This document shows, in pieces, positions 1-7,138 of a DNA stretch of 42,850 bases. Below the pieces are notes generated by a model that ran no database searches, was not told where the DNA came from, and was given only the letters and a program-made list of their open reading frames with translations. Origin of the DNA: Granulicatella adiacens. Its GTDB lineage: Bacteria; Bacillota; Bacilli; Lactobacillales; Aerococcaceae. The stretch covers positions 1 through 42,850 of the forward strand of contig JAGZLX010000006.1 in NCBI GenBank assembly GCA_018364485.1, in the 5' to 3' direction. The stretch's first letter is position 1. Every line of letters begins with the position of its first letter. A program made the position numbers and the translations under genes.

Positions 1-318
1 TGAATGAAGCCCTTTATAGACATCTTCAGGCAATTCCGCATGGTTATGCGTATCAATTTGATAGTAGCCATCTTTATACAGTAAGAAACTTGCGGTATAT
101 TCATTCATTAACTGCATCAGCGTTTGTATGAATGTTCCATGAACTTCTGTCATATAGGTCTTTGCACTCGTCATCGCTTTCCCTTGAAGCTCACTCTGGT
201 TTGCGAGGAGGGCAATTGACTCTTGTAGATTTTTTAATGATTCTCCCCATTGTTGGATGGTTTGATTCGTTTGGCCCTGCATGGAGGTAATGTCGTTAAA
301 CTTTACGTGATAACTCAT
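1..318 (-). CDS. LXG-domain toxin, N-terminal fragment (type VII secretion substrate)
   Basis: This partial gene runs off the left edge; 106 codons are visible from ATG at 318-316. It is preceded by AAGGAAG eight to nine bases upstream. The protein starts MSYHVKFNDITSMQ and continues as a helical segment containing LQGKAMTSAKTYMTEVH at about residues 43-59. This resembles the LXG signature (L-x-G-x-A then K-x-Y-x-x-x-H) of polymorphic toxins exported by the type VII/Esx system of Firmicutes. Such proteins carry a C-terminal toxin domain, usually with an immunity gene just downstream, both here outside the window. No Esx secretion genes are present in the window. An extended -10 (TG-C-TATAAT) lies about 70 bases upstream, so the 5' UTR is fairly long. 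The LXG assignment rests on this one motif and the helical character, so it is likely but not certain. Confidence 0.7.
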   Translation of the reverse strand, partial: MSYHVKFNDITSMQGQTNQTIQQWGESLKNLQESIALLANQSELQGKAMTSAKTYMTEVHGTFIQTLMQLMNEYTASFLLYKDGYYQIDTHNHAELPEDVYKGLHS

Positions 319-384
319 TTATCATCTTCCTTAAAATTCTAAAAGTAAATTATGTTTGTAAAAAAAATGTCGCTCTCAATTGGT

Positions 385-393
385 ATTATAGCA
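385..393 (-). promoter_or_regulatory. Extended -10 promoter of the LXG gene
   Basis: Read on the minus strand, TGCTATAAT forms a perfect -10 hexamer with a TG extension. No good -35 is present at the expected distance. The start codon is about 67 bases further on. Confidence 0.5.
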
Positions 394-436
394 TAATGAA
401 TTTAAAAAAATGAGAGAATAAGAAGTTTAATGATAT

Positions 437-463
437 TAAAATAAGCAGTCAATGACTGCTTAT
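437..463 (-). terminator. Terminator after the merR/tipAS-like gene
   Basis: A 23-bp palindrome at 441-463 has 11-bp arms (ATAAGCAGTCA and its complement) around one central base. On the minus strand it is followed by a short T-rich run (TTTAAT). It lies 37 bases beyond the stop codon of the regulator gene. Confidence 0.6.
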
Positions 464-499
464 AATTATGGAATGGTATTTGTTTAGGAAAGAGTACTC

Positions 500-1240
500 T
501 TATTTTCTCTCCTGTGCAACATAGGCTTGAATCGCGTCGCAAGCGTACTGTCCAACGCCTTTGCCGTATTTATCTAGGTTCGTTCTGAATTCTTCGTTTT
601 TCGCGTAGCCGAATCCGATGCTTGAGAAGACATCGATGGAGCAGTCGAAGGCATAAGTGCACATGTGGTGGTGCAGTTGTTTGGCTAAGTCCACGTTTTC
701 GGTACTTGTTGCTGGTAGGCCTTTTTCGATATTATCCGCAAAAGCGAACCAGATTTTGTTGAAGCCGTCTGCTACGATTTCTTCTTTGCCTTTTTGTCTT
801 TCTTCGGCTTCGTTCATCACTTTTTCGCCGTATTTTTCAGTCGCGGCCTGTTTATATTTCTCGTTGTCTTTGAAGGTGAACCCTTTGAATTTTTCTTCGG
901 TTGTCATCGTCATTTTCCTTTCCGTAGACGCAATCGTCTTTTCTAATGTGTCGATTAATGTTAGAAGACGGTCTTTTTCTTTCTGCATTAACTTCAACTG
1001 TTGTTTCAAGTGTGGCAACAGATCATCCTCGTTTTGTGTCATCAGGGACTTAATCTCTTTCAGCGAAAATCCCAAATATTTATAGTAGAGAATTGTCTGT
1101 AATTGGGAAAGCTCCTCGTCACTGTAATAGCGATATCCATTTTCCTGTTTCTTCGGGGAAAGCAATCCAATTTCGTCATAGTGATGTAAAGTGCGCACCG
1201 ATACACCACTGATTTCACTTACTTGCTTGATTAAATACAT
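500..1240 (-). CDS. MerR-family regulator with TipAS-like ligand domain
   Basis: This is a 246-residue transcription activator. Residues 1-70 form a MerR winged helix-turn-helix, with SVRTLHHYDEIGLLSP at about 14-29 and the wing NGYRYYSDEEL. A dimerisation coiled coil spans about 80-115. The remaining ~130 residues match the length and helical, Trp/His/Phe-containing character of TipAS drug-recognition domains (TipAL, Mta, SkgA and AlbA types), which bind thiopeptides or other bulky antibiotics. An ATG six codons upstream (1258) exists, but the start at 1240 has AGGAG at an eight-base distance and gives the canonical MYLIKQ beginning. The gene stands alone. Its own promoter has the long spacer typical of MerR control, so autoregulation is likely. 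The ligand is unknown. Confidence 0.88.
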   Translation of the reverse strand: MYLIKQVSEISGVSVRTLHHYDEIGLLSPKKQENGYRYYSDEELSQLQTILYYKYLGFSLKEIKSLMTQNEDDLLPHLKQQLKLMQKEKDRLLTLIDTLEKTIASTERKMTMTTEEKFKGFTFKDNEKYKQAATEKYGEKVMNEAEERQKGKEEIVADGFNKIWFAFADNIEKGLPATSTENVDLAKQLHHHMCTYAFDCSIDVFSSIGFGYAKNEEFRTNLDKYGKGVGQYACDAIQAYVAQERK

Positions 1241-1263
1241 AACCTCAACTCCTAACACTAGAT

Positions 1264-1294
1264 AGTGTAACCTATTACGTTACGTTAGGGTCAA
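1264..1294 (-). promoter_or_regulatory. MerR-type promoter with 19-bp spacer and operator dyad
   Basis: On the minus strand -35 TTGACC (1294-1289) and -10 TACACT (1269-1264) are separated by 19 bp rather than 17. The spacer holds the imperfect dyad TAACGTA-N6-TAGGTTA (6 of 7 positions symmetric). An overlong spacer with a dyad between the hexamers is the hallmark of promoters remodelled by MerR proteins, here placed directly ahead of the regulator's own gene. Confidence 0.75.
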
Positions 1295-1419
1295 CCCTTT
1301 TCTCTTTTTTTCTTTTTCTTACTATATGAAACGAAGAAGATGACTACACCGCCGTCGCAAGGAGCACGTCCCGCCTTCCCTGCACAAGCCAACATCCTCG
1401 TTCATTTAGAAGCTCAAAA
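1295..1419. other. Intergenic stretch with no recognised gene
   Basis: A pyrimidine-rich tract (1297-1320) is followed by a locally G+C-rich segment (about 1347-1405). No frame has both a ribosome-binding site and a credible protein. It may be decayed sequence between the regulator promoter and the structured repeat that follows. Confidence 0.4.
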
Positions 1420-1610
1420 AATACGATTACGGAAATCTTGCGGATTCATCGTAGCAGTAATGGGGGATAGCAACCAATGTGAATTACTGACTCTAGGGGG
1501 AAACCCGTAGAGTCAGTTTGAAGCTTGGTAGAGCTTGAGACATAAGGCTCAAGCCGTTGCCCCATTACAGCTATGATGAAACAATCCGCAAGGATTGAAG
1601 TAATCGTATT
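1420..1610 (-). repeat. Structured intergenic repeat, copy A
   Basis: One of eight related elements. The outer arms AATACGATTA (1420-1429) and TAATCGTATT (1601-1610) begin a long stem with bulges, continuing through GTAATGGGG / CCCCATTAC. Inside are a variable hairpin (GACTCTA / TAGAGTC) and the conserved hairpin containing GAGACATAAGGCTC, joined by TTTGAAGCTTGGTAGAGC. In the family orientation it reads on the minus strand. It begins exactly at the last base of the def stop codon, and def has no other terminator. Confidence 0.8.
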
Positions 1611-2023
1611 TATATGAGAATACCTTCTAAATGGTCGATCTCATGTTGGATGACTTGCGCCGTGAAGTCGGTGAACGTTCCCGTATGCTTCTTGCCGCTC
1701 GGGTCAGTGTAGGCAACTTCAATCGTTTGATAGCGCGTCGTCTTCTTCGTGCCCGTATGGCTCAGACATCCTTCTTCTGTTTCGTAGGGGCCTTGCTTCT
1801 TCGTAATGCGTGGGTTTAACATCACCAAATCCATCGGGCCAATCGCTACGATAATAATGTTCTTCTTCACACCAATCATATTCGCCGCCATTCCTACACA
1901 ACGGTCACGGTTGGCACGAAGCGTGTCTTGTAGGTCGCGGACTACTTGCGCATCAGCTTTTGGGTCGGCGGGCGTTGATTTTTGGCTTAAGAAGAGTGGG
2001 TCTTTCATAATATTTTTTTGCAT
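1610..2023 (-). CDS. Peptide deformylase family protein (short form)
   Basis: This 137-residue protein has the peptide deformylase fold signatures: GMAANMIG at 44-51, EGCLS at 84-88 and HEIDHLEG at 127-134. Cys86, His127 and His131 would bind the metal and Glu128 would be the catalytic base. Deformylases remove the N-formyl group from nascent proteins in the cytoplasm. Motif 1 is unusual: the invariant Gln of GLAAPQIG is replaced by Met49, and Pro by Asn48. This Gln normally stabilises the oxyanion intermediate, so activity or substrate may differ. The protein is shorter than typical type 1 or 2 enzymes (about 165-205 residues), and a second, housekeeping deformylase is probably encoded elsewhere. 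The start has AAGGAG at good spacing and lies 12 bases after tetR, so the two are likely co-transcribed. Confidence 0.85.
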   Translation of the reverse strand: MQKNIMKDPLFLSQKSTPADPKADAQVVRDLQDTLRANRDRCVGMAANMIGVKKNIIIVAIGPMDLVMLNPRITKKQGPYETEEGCLSHTGTKKTTRYQTIEVAYTDPSGKKHTGTFTDFTAQVIQHEIDHLEGILI

Positions 2024-2035
2024 GAGTTTTCTCCT

Positions 2036-2581
2036 TTATACGGTCGTTCTTAAAAAGATTTTTGCGATTTCTTCAGGGGTTTCTACGCCACCTTTTTGAA
2101 TCCAGTGGAAGAAAATCGCGCTATTGCTATAGATAAACACCTCTTGCGCGTAATCGTCTGGGAGCGGATAGACCATCTCGATATTTTTCTTGATTGGTCC
2201 AATTTGGCGCGTTAATTCCAGCAGAAAGTCATGAACGAGTTTAGCCGTATAGTTGAAACGATTCAAGGTCATCGCGTGAATAAAGTCGAAATCTTCCTTT
2301 AAGTACTCAAAGATTTTTACGATACTAGGAATGGCCTCTTGCTTACTTTTCGGCTGTCCTTCCTTTAATAGGGTTAAGATGTTTTGTAAAATCTCGTCGA
2401 TGAGTTTATCCATCATATCGAATTTATCGATGTAATGCAGGTAGAAGGTTCCTCGGTTTACGCCGGCTTCTCTTGTGATATCGCTCACGCTAATGGCTTC
2501 GAAATCCTTCTGTTTAAGGAGTCTTGTGAGTGCTCCTTTTAAATCGCTTTTTGTGGTGGTTTTTCGTTTTTGTGTCGTCAT
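2036..2581 (-). CDS. TetR/AcrR-family transcriptional repressor
   Basis: This is a 181-residue one-component regulator. Residues about 11-58 form the TetR helix-turn-helix (AISVSDITREAGVNRGTFY), followed by HYIDKFDMMDKL. The C-terminal ligand/dimer domain is diverse, as usual for the family, and its ligand cannot be told from sequence. The gene is transcribed away from a macrolide-exporter-like ABC operon, with two matching palindromes in the shared 144-bp gap, so it most likely represses that operon and itself. The def-like gene follows 12 bp downstream. Divergent layout plus paired operators makes the regulatory link well supported; the inducer is unknown, but a toxic peptide or lipid substrate of the exporter would be typical. 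Confidence 0.9.
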   Translation of the reverse strand: MTTQKRKTTTKSDLKGALTRLLKQKDFEAISVSDITREAGVNRGTFYLHYIDKFDMMDKLIDEILQNILTLLKEGQPKSKQEAIPSIVKIFEYLKEDFDFIHAMTLNRFNYTAKLVHDFLLELTRQIGPIKKNIEMVYPLPDDYAQEVFIYSNSAIFFHWIQKGGVETPEEIAKIFLRTTV

Positions 2582-2600
2582 TTTTAAATTTCTCCCTTAA

Positions 2601-2617
2601 ATCAACACATTGTTGAT
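2601..2617. promoter_or_regulatory. TetR-type operator 1
   Basis: ATCAACACATTGTTGAT is a perfect 7-3-7 inverted repeat, 20 bases upstream of the tetR start. It recurs as a near-copy at 2670-2686 on the ABC-operon side. Confidence 0.75.
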
Positions 2618-2669
2618 TATTGTGTATTGTTTTTTTCTTAAGTCTATTATAAAGTATACACATGAAATA

Positions 2670-2686
2670 ATCAACACGTTGTTCAT
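2670..2686. promoter_or_regulatory. TetR-type operator 2
   Basis: ATCAACACGTTGTTCAT matches operator 1 at 15 of 17 positions and keeps the 7-3-7 symmetry except one pair. The start-to-start distance is 69 bp. It lies downstream of the likely -10 (TATTAT or TATAAA at about 2645-2653) of the ABC operon, where a bound repressor would block transcription. Confidence 0.7.
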
Positions 2687-2725
2687 TTAACGGTTGAAAT
2701 ACACAGATGAAAAGGATGAAATATT

Positions 2726-3427
2726 ATGGCATACATTGAAATGAAACATAGCTACAAACGTTATCAAACAGGAGACACAGAAATTGTTGCGAATAACGAT
2801 ATTACCTTTGAAATTGAAAAAGGAGAACTTGTGATCATTCTTGGCTCTTCAGGAGCGGGAAAATCAACAGTGTTAAATATTCTCGGAGGAATGGATACAA
2901 ACGATGAAGGACAAGTCATTATCGACGGAGTAGACATCGCGAACTACAATGCACACCAATTAACAACTTATCGTCGTGAAGATGTTGGATTCGTCTTCCA
3001 ATTCTATAACTTGGTATCAAATTTAACAGCAAAAGAAAATGTTGAGTTAGCATCTGAAATCGTAAAAGACGCACTTGACCCAACGGAAACATTAAAAGAT
3101 GTTGGGTTAGGAAATCGTCTCAACAACTTCCCGGCGCAATTATCTGGTGGGGAACAACAACGTGTAGCGATTGCACGTGCCGTTGCAAAAAATCCAAAAA
3201 TTCTTTTATGTGATGAACCGACAGGAGCGCTTGACTACAAGACTGGGAAACAAGTATTGAAGATTTTACAGGATATGGCCCGTGAAAAAGGCGCTACTGT
3301 TATTATCGTAACGCACAATGGGGCACTTGCGCCGATTGCGGACCGCGTCATTCGTATGCACGATGCACGTGTTCAAAGCATCGACTTAAATCCAAATCCA
3401 CAAAAAATCGAAGAGTTAGAGTATTAG
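2726..3427 (+). CDS. ABC transporter ATP-binding protein (MacB/LolD type)
   Basis: This 233-residue ATPase powers the large permease encoded 18 bp downstream. It has the full set of nucleotide-binding motifs: Walker A GSSGAGKS at about 41-48, Q-loop in FVFQFYNL, signature LSGGEQQR, Walker B ILLCDEPTGALD and switch histidine VTHN. FVFQFYNL and DEPTGALD are typical of the MacB/LolD/FtsE subgroup, which works with FtsX-like permeases by a mechanotransmission mechanism rather than by carrying solutes through the membrane. The start is ATG with AAAAGGATG upstream. Two TetR-type operators precede it. The substrate is unknown; drug or peptide efflux, or extraction of envelope molecules, is the usual role. 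Confidence 0.92.
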   Translation: MAYIEMKHSYKRYQTGDTEIVANNDITFEIEKGELVIILGSSGAGKSTVLNILGGMDTNDEGQVIIDGVDIANYNAHQLTTYRREDVGFVFQFYNLVSNLTAKENVELASEIVKDALDPTETLKDVGLGNRLNNFPAQLSGGEQQRVAIARAVAKNPKILLCDEPTGALDYKTGKQVLKILQDMAREKGATVIIVTHNGALAPIADRVIRMHDARVQSIDLNPNPQKIEELEY

Positions 3428-3445
3428 TATTAAGGAGTAATTGAT

Positions 3446-6400
3446 ATGACAGGGAAAACATATTGGAAAGATGTTCGACAATCTTTCTCAAACTCAAAAG
3501 GACGAGTAATTTCGATTGCTTCCTTAATGGCACTTGGAGCTTTCGCATTAGTCGGCCTTAAAGTAACACCACCAGATATGGAAGTAACCGCTGAACATTT
3601 CTTCAAAGAACATAATACAGCAGACGTGGCCGTGGTTGGTGACTACGGTTTATCAGACAAAGACCAACAATTATTAGAATCAATAGCTAGTGATGCCGAC
3701 GTAGAATACGGTTATTTAAAAGATGTTGTGTTCGAAGGAACATCCACTCCAATCCGTATCTTCTCAGAGCCAGAGAAAGTCTCAACGTATGATTTAGTGG
3801 AAGGGACGCTTCCAACTCAACGTGGAGAAATTGCATTGACAGCTGCTTACCAAAATCAGTATAAAGTAGGCGACAAAGTTAAGTTCTCTGAAAAAGAAGG
3901 CATTAATGGAAAGACAGTTTTAAAAGATCACGAATTTACGATTACAGGATTCGTGAACTCATCTGAAATCCTTTCACGTGTTAACATGGGACAATCAACA
4001 GCAGGTTCTGGTGAGTTACAAGGATACGCAGTTGTCACGAAAGATTCGTTCGATTCGGATGTATATATGATTGCACGTGTGGCTTACCACGACTTACGTG
4101 ACCTTAGCCCATTCAGCCAAGACTATATCGATCGTGTCTATAACGATAAAACAGCTTTACAAGATCTTTTCGTGGGCGAACCACAACGTCGTTTAAATGA
4201 AATTAAATCAGAAGCACAATCAAAAATTGATGACGGAAATTCTAAAATTCAAGAAGCCACAGATAAATTAGATGAGGCTTCAAAACAATTGGACGAAGGA
4301 AGCCAAAAAATTAAAGATGGCGACTCTCAATTAGCGGATGCAAAACAACAAGCCGCAGACGGTCAGGCGACTCTTGATGAAGCGCAAGTGCAATTAGCAT
4401 CAGGGCAAGCACAATTGGAAAGTGCTGCCACTCGTTTAGCTAATGCCAAAGCGCAAATTGATAATGGTTGGGCAACATTAAACGCAAAACAACAAGCGCT
4501 TAGTGAAGCAAGTGCGAAATTGAATGAAAGCAAAAAACAATTAGATGCCGCTAAGGCACAGTTAGATGCCACAAAACAAACATTGGATCAACAAGAAGCA
4601 GCCCTAACAGCTGCAAAACAACAAGCTGAAGCGATTCCGGATGAAACGGTGAAAGCTCAAACAAAGGCTGCTCTTGCTCAAAAAGAACAACAATTAACAG
4701 CGGGGAAACAACAATACGAAGCCGGTTTAGCACAATACCAACAAAACGAAACTCTCTACGAACAAAAAGTGGCAGAGTATGATGCGGGTGTGGACGCTTA
4801 TAACCAAGCCGAAGCGTTATTAATCCAAAAACAATCTGAATATCAAGATGGATTAACACAATATCAAACAGCTCTTGCAACTTACGAAGCTAAATCTGCG
4901 GAATATGCTAATGGTGTTGCAAAACTCGATGCTGCGAAACAAACTATTGCAGATAAAGAAAAAGAATTAAACGACGCGAAACAAACACTCGCCGAAAAAC
5001 AAAAGGAATACGATGAAGCCAAAGCTAAAGCGGATCCTGAAATTGCTGACAAGAAGAAAGAACTAGAAGAAGCGCAAGAACGTGTGGATGAATTATCTCT
5101 TCCAACATACAACGTTTATACACGCCGTGAAATTCCTGGTTCAGAAGGATACATTTCATTTGAAAACAATGCGTCTATCGTAAATAACGTAGGAAACATC
5201 TTCCCAATCGTGTTATACTTCATCGCATCTCTCGTAACATTCGTAACAATGGCACGTTTTGTTGACGAGGAACGTATCAAAGCAGGTACTTTCAAAGCGT
5301 TAGGATATAACGATCGCGATATCATTCGTAAATTCTTAATTTATGGATTTGTCACAAGTATGATTGGAACAGCAATTGGGCTTGTAGCGGGTCATTTATT
5401 ATTGCCAAACATTATTTACAACACGTATAGCTCTAAAATCGTTGTAGCTCCATTGGAATATCATTTCTATCCATGGATTACACTTGCCACAATCGGACTT
5501 GGATTGATTTCAGCTGTTCTTCCTGCGTACCTTGCAGCGCGTAAAGAACTTAGTGAAAAACCAGCGCAATTACTCTTGCCAAAACCTCCAACGTCAGGTT
5601 CTAAGATTTTATTAGAACGAATCACTCCATTATGGAACCGTATGAGCTTCACTCAGAAAGTAACAGCACGGAACATCTTCCGTTACAAACAACGTATGTT
5701 CATGACTATCTTCGGTGTATGTGGCTCCATTGCACTTCTTTTTGCAGGTCTTGGAATTCGTTCTTCAATCGCTGATTTAAACAACCGTCAATTCGTGAAT
5801 ATTATTAAATACGATATGATTGTTGCGGATAAAGAACATACATCAGCACAACAAGAAACAGAAATTTCTGATTTATTGAAAGACCCACGTGTTGAATCTT
5901 CAATGGGACTTCATTATGAAAAAGTAACAAAAGTAGCTGGGGCAAAACAAGACGAACAAGCGATTACTACATTGGTTGTGAACCCTTCAGAAGCCTCAGA
6001 TTTATCGAAATATATTGAATTGAAAGACCGTGCGACGGGAGAAGAATTATCTCTTGATGGAAACGGCGTAATTCTTTCAGAAAAAATCGCAAACCTTACA
6101 AATACAAAAGTAGGCGACGATTTCACTGTTCGTACTAGCGACGGTAAAGAAATCACTGTAAAAGTTGATGGCATTGCTGAGATGTATATGAACCACTTTA
6201 TGGTGATGAATGAAGATACTTATGAAAAAGCATTTGGGAAAGTTTCTACGGATAACGCGAACCTCATTTTGTTGAATGATCATTCTCGAGAAGCTACAGC
6301 GCAGATGGCCGCGAAATTTATGGAATTAGACGGCGTAAAAGGAGTTGTTCAAAATTCCTCTCTCAAAGCGCAAGTCGAAACAATCGTTGAGTCGCTAAAC

Positions 6401-6796
6401 CGAGTTATGGGTGTCCTCGTGGGAGCATCTGTGTTACTTGCAATCGTTGTATTATACAACTTAACAAACATCAACGTATCTGAACGGATTCGTGAATTAT
6501 CAACGATTAAAGTACTCGGATTCTATAACAATGAAGTTACGATGTATATTTACCGTGAAACGATTTATCTCTCATTGATTGGTATTCTTGCTGGATTTGC
6601 AGTTGGACTTGGATTGCATAGCTACATGCTTACCATCATTCCGCCGGATACAGTAATGTTTAACCCTGCGGTAAGCTGGTTGATCTACGCTGTTCCTGCA
6701 GTGGTGGTAGTGATGATTCTAGCGGTACTAGGTATAGTCGTGAATCGTTGGCTCAAACGCGTAGATATGCTAGAAGCTCTCAAGTCTGTGGAATAG
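3446..6796 (+). CDS. FtsX-family ABC permease with long extracellular coiled coil
   Basis: This 1116-residue membrane protein partners the preceding ATPase. Visible order: TM1 at about 20-38, a first extracellular domain (about 45-245), a very long Gln/Ala/Lys/Asp-rich coiled coil (about 250-550), then TM2-TM4 (about 583-603, 631-652, 677-697) forming one FtsX domain. TM5 (about 752-772), a second extracellular domain (about 780-985) and TM6-TM8 (about 988-1008, 1040-1060, 1077-1098) form the second. The double FtsX layout matches COG0577-type exporters of lactic acid bacteria. The ~300-residue coiled coil, with near-heptad repeats of the kind QLDEGSQKIKDGDSQLADA, could reach well into the cell wall. 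TAAGGAG precedes the start. No classical terminator follows directly; repeat copy B begins about 20 bases after the stop. Confidence 0.9.
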   Translation: MTGKTYWKDVRQSFSNSKGRVISIASLMALGAFALVGLKVTPPDMEVTAEHFFKEHNTADVAVVGDYGLSDKDQQLLESIASDADVEYGYLKDVVFEGTSTPIRIFSEPEKVSTYDLVEGTLPTQRGEIALTAAYQNQYKVGDKVKFSEKEGINGKTVLKDHEFTITGFVNSSEILSRVNMGQSTAGSGELQGYAVVTKDSFDSDVYMIARVAYHDLRDLSPFSQDYIDRVYNDKTALQDLFVGEPQRRLNEIKSEAQSKIDDGNSKIQEATDKLDEASKQLDEGSQKIKDGDSQLADAKQQAADGQATLDEAQVQLASGQAQLESAATRLANAKAQIDNGWATLNAKQQALSEASAKLNESKKQLDAAKAQLDATKQTLDQQEAALTAAKQQAEAIPDETVKAQTKAALAQKEQQLTAGKQQYEAGLAQYQQNETLYEQKVAEYDAGVDAYNQAEALLIQKQSEYQDGLTQYQTALATYEAKSAEYANGVAKLDAAKQTIADKEKELNDAKQTLAEKQKEYDEAKAKADPEIADKKKELEEAQERVDELSLPTYNVYTRREIPGSEGYISFENNASIVNNVGNIFPIVLYFIASLVTFVTMARFVDEERIKAGTFKALGYNDRDIIRKFLIYGFVTSMIGTAIGLVAGHLLLPNIIYNTYSSKIVVAPLEYHFYPWITLATIGLGLISAVLPAYLAARKELSEKPAQLLLPKPPTSGSKILLERITPLWNRMSFTQKVTARNIFRYKQRMFMTIFGVCGSIALLFAGLGIRSSIADLNNRQFVNIIKYDMIVADKEHTSAQQETEISDLLKDPRVESSMGLHYEKVTKVAGAKQDEQAITTLVVNPSEASDLSKYIELKDRATGEELSLDGNGVILSEKIANLTNTKVGDDFTVRTSDGKEITVKVDGIAEMYMNHFMVMNEDTYEKAFGKVSTDNANLILLNDHSREATAQMAAKFMELDGVKGVVQNSSLKAQVETIVESLNRVMGVLVGASVLLAIVVLYNLTNINVSERIRELSTIKVLGFYNNEVTMYIYRETIYLSLIGILAGFAVGLGLHSYMLTIIPPDTVMFNPAVSWLIYAVPAVVVVMILAVLGIVVNRWLKRVDMLEALKSVE

Positions 6797-6814
6797 AAAT
6801 AGTTATATAAGCAA

Positions 6815-6986
6815 AGAAAAATCCTTACGGATTCATCAATAATGATTGTAAGTCGGGTACCGGATTGAGCCTAGGTCTCAATCCTACCAAGCCTTAAAGA
6901 GCCACAGGACAATGAATTGCCTTGTGGCTCTATTTCGCATTGGTTGCTTTTCCGTACGACTACTATGATTGATCCGCAAGTTTTTC
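6815..6986 (+). repeat. Structured intergenic repeat, copy B
   Basis: The outer arms pair AAAAATCCTTACGGATTC with the complement of GATCCGCAAGTTTTT. The conserved hairpin is GGATTGAG / CTCAATCC around the loop CCTAGGT. The variable hairpin is GAGCCACA / TGTGGCTC. Joining strands CTACCAAGCCTTAAA and TTTCGCATTGGTTGC match the family. It starts about 20 bp after the FtsX permease stop and reads in the same direction. Confidence 0.8.
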
Positions 6987-7109
6987 CGTTCGTCACCGCA
7001 AAGCTCCACAGACTTGGGGCTCTGCATTTGGAGCAGGGATTACCTATCCCAATAAAAATGACATATACAAACCGCCCTTTTTAAAAGGGCAAAGCTGTCG
7101 GAGGGAAAC

Positions 7110-7138
7110 AAAAAACGGAGCTGGAGGCTCCGTTTTTT
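7110..7138. terminator. Bidirectional terminator between the ABC permease and brnQ
   Basis: CGGAGC-TGGAG-GCTCCG forms a 6-bp G+C stem flanked by A6 on the left and T6 on the right, so it can end transcription from either side. It overlaps the last bases of brnQ. Two weaker hairpins (GGGAT / ATCCC at 7036-7050; GCCCTTTT / AAAAGGGC at 7074-7090) lie to its left. Confidence 0.8.

Noticed and set aside
657..1085. Plus-strand reading frame of 142 codons over the merR-like gene
   Set aside because: It is antisense to a clear MerR/TipAS protein and has no ribosome-binding site or family resemblance.
1420..1610. Degenerate insertion sequence with terminal inverted repeats
   Set aside because: No transposase remnant is present, and the arms differ in sequence between copies, unlike IS ends. 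A non-autonomous element is kept only as an alternative in the findings.
4363..5112. Minus-strand Ser/Cys/Ala-rich frames inside the FtsX permease gene
   Set aside because: They are shadows of the coiled-coil repeats on the other strand; composition is unlike a real protein and there are no start signals.
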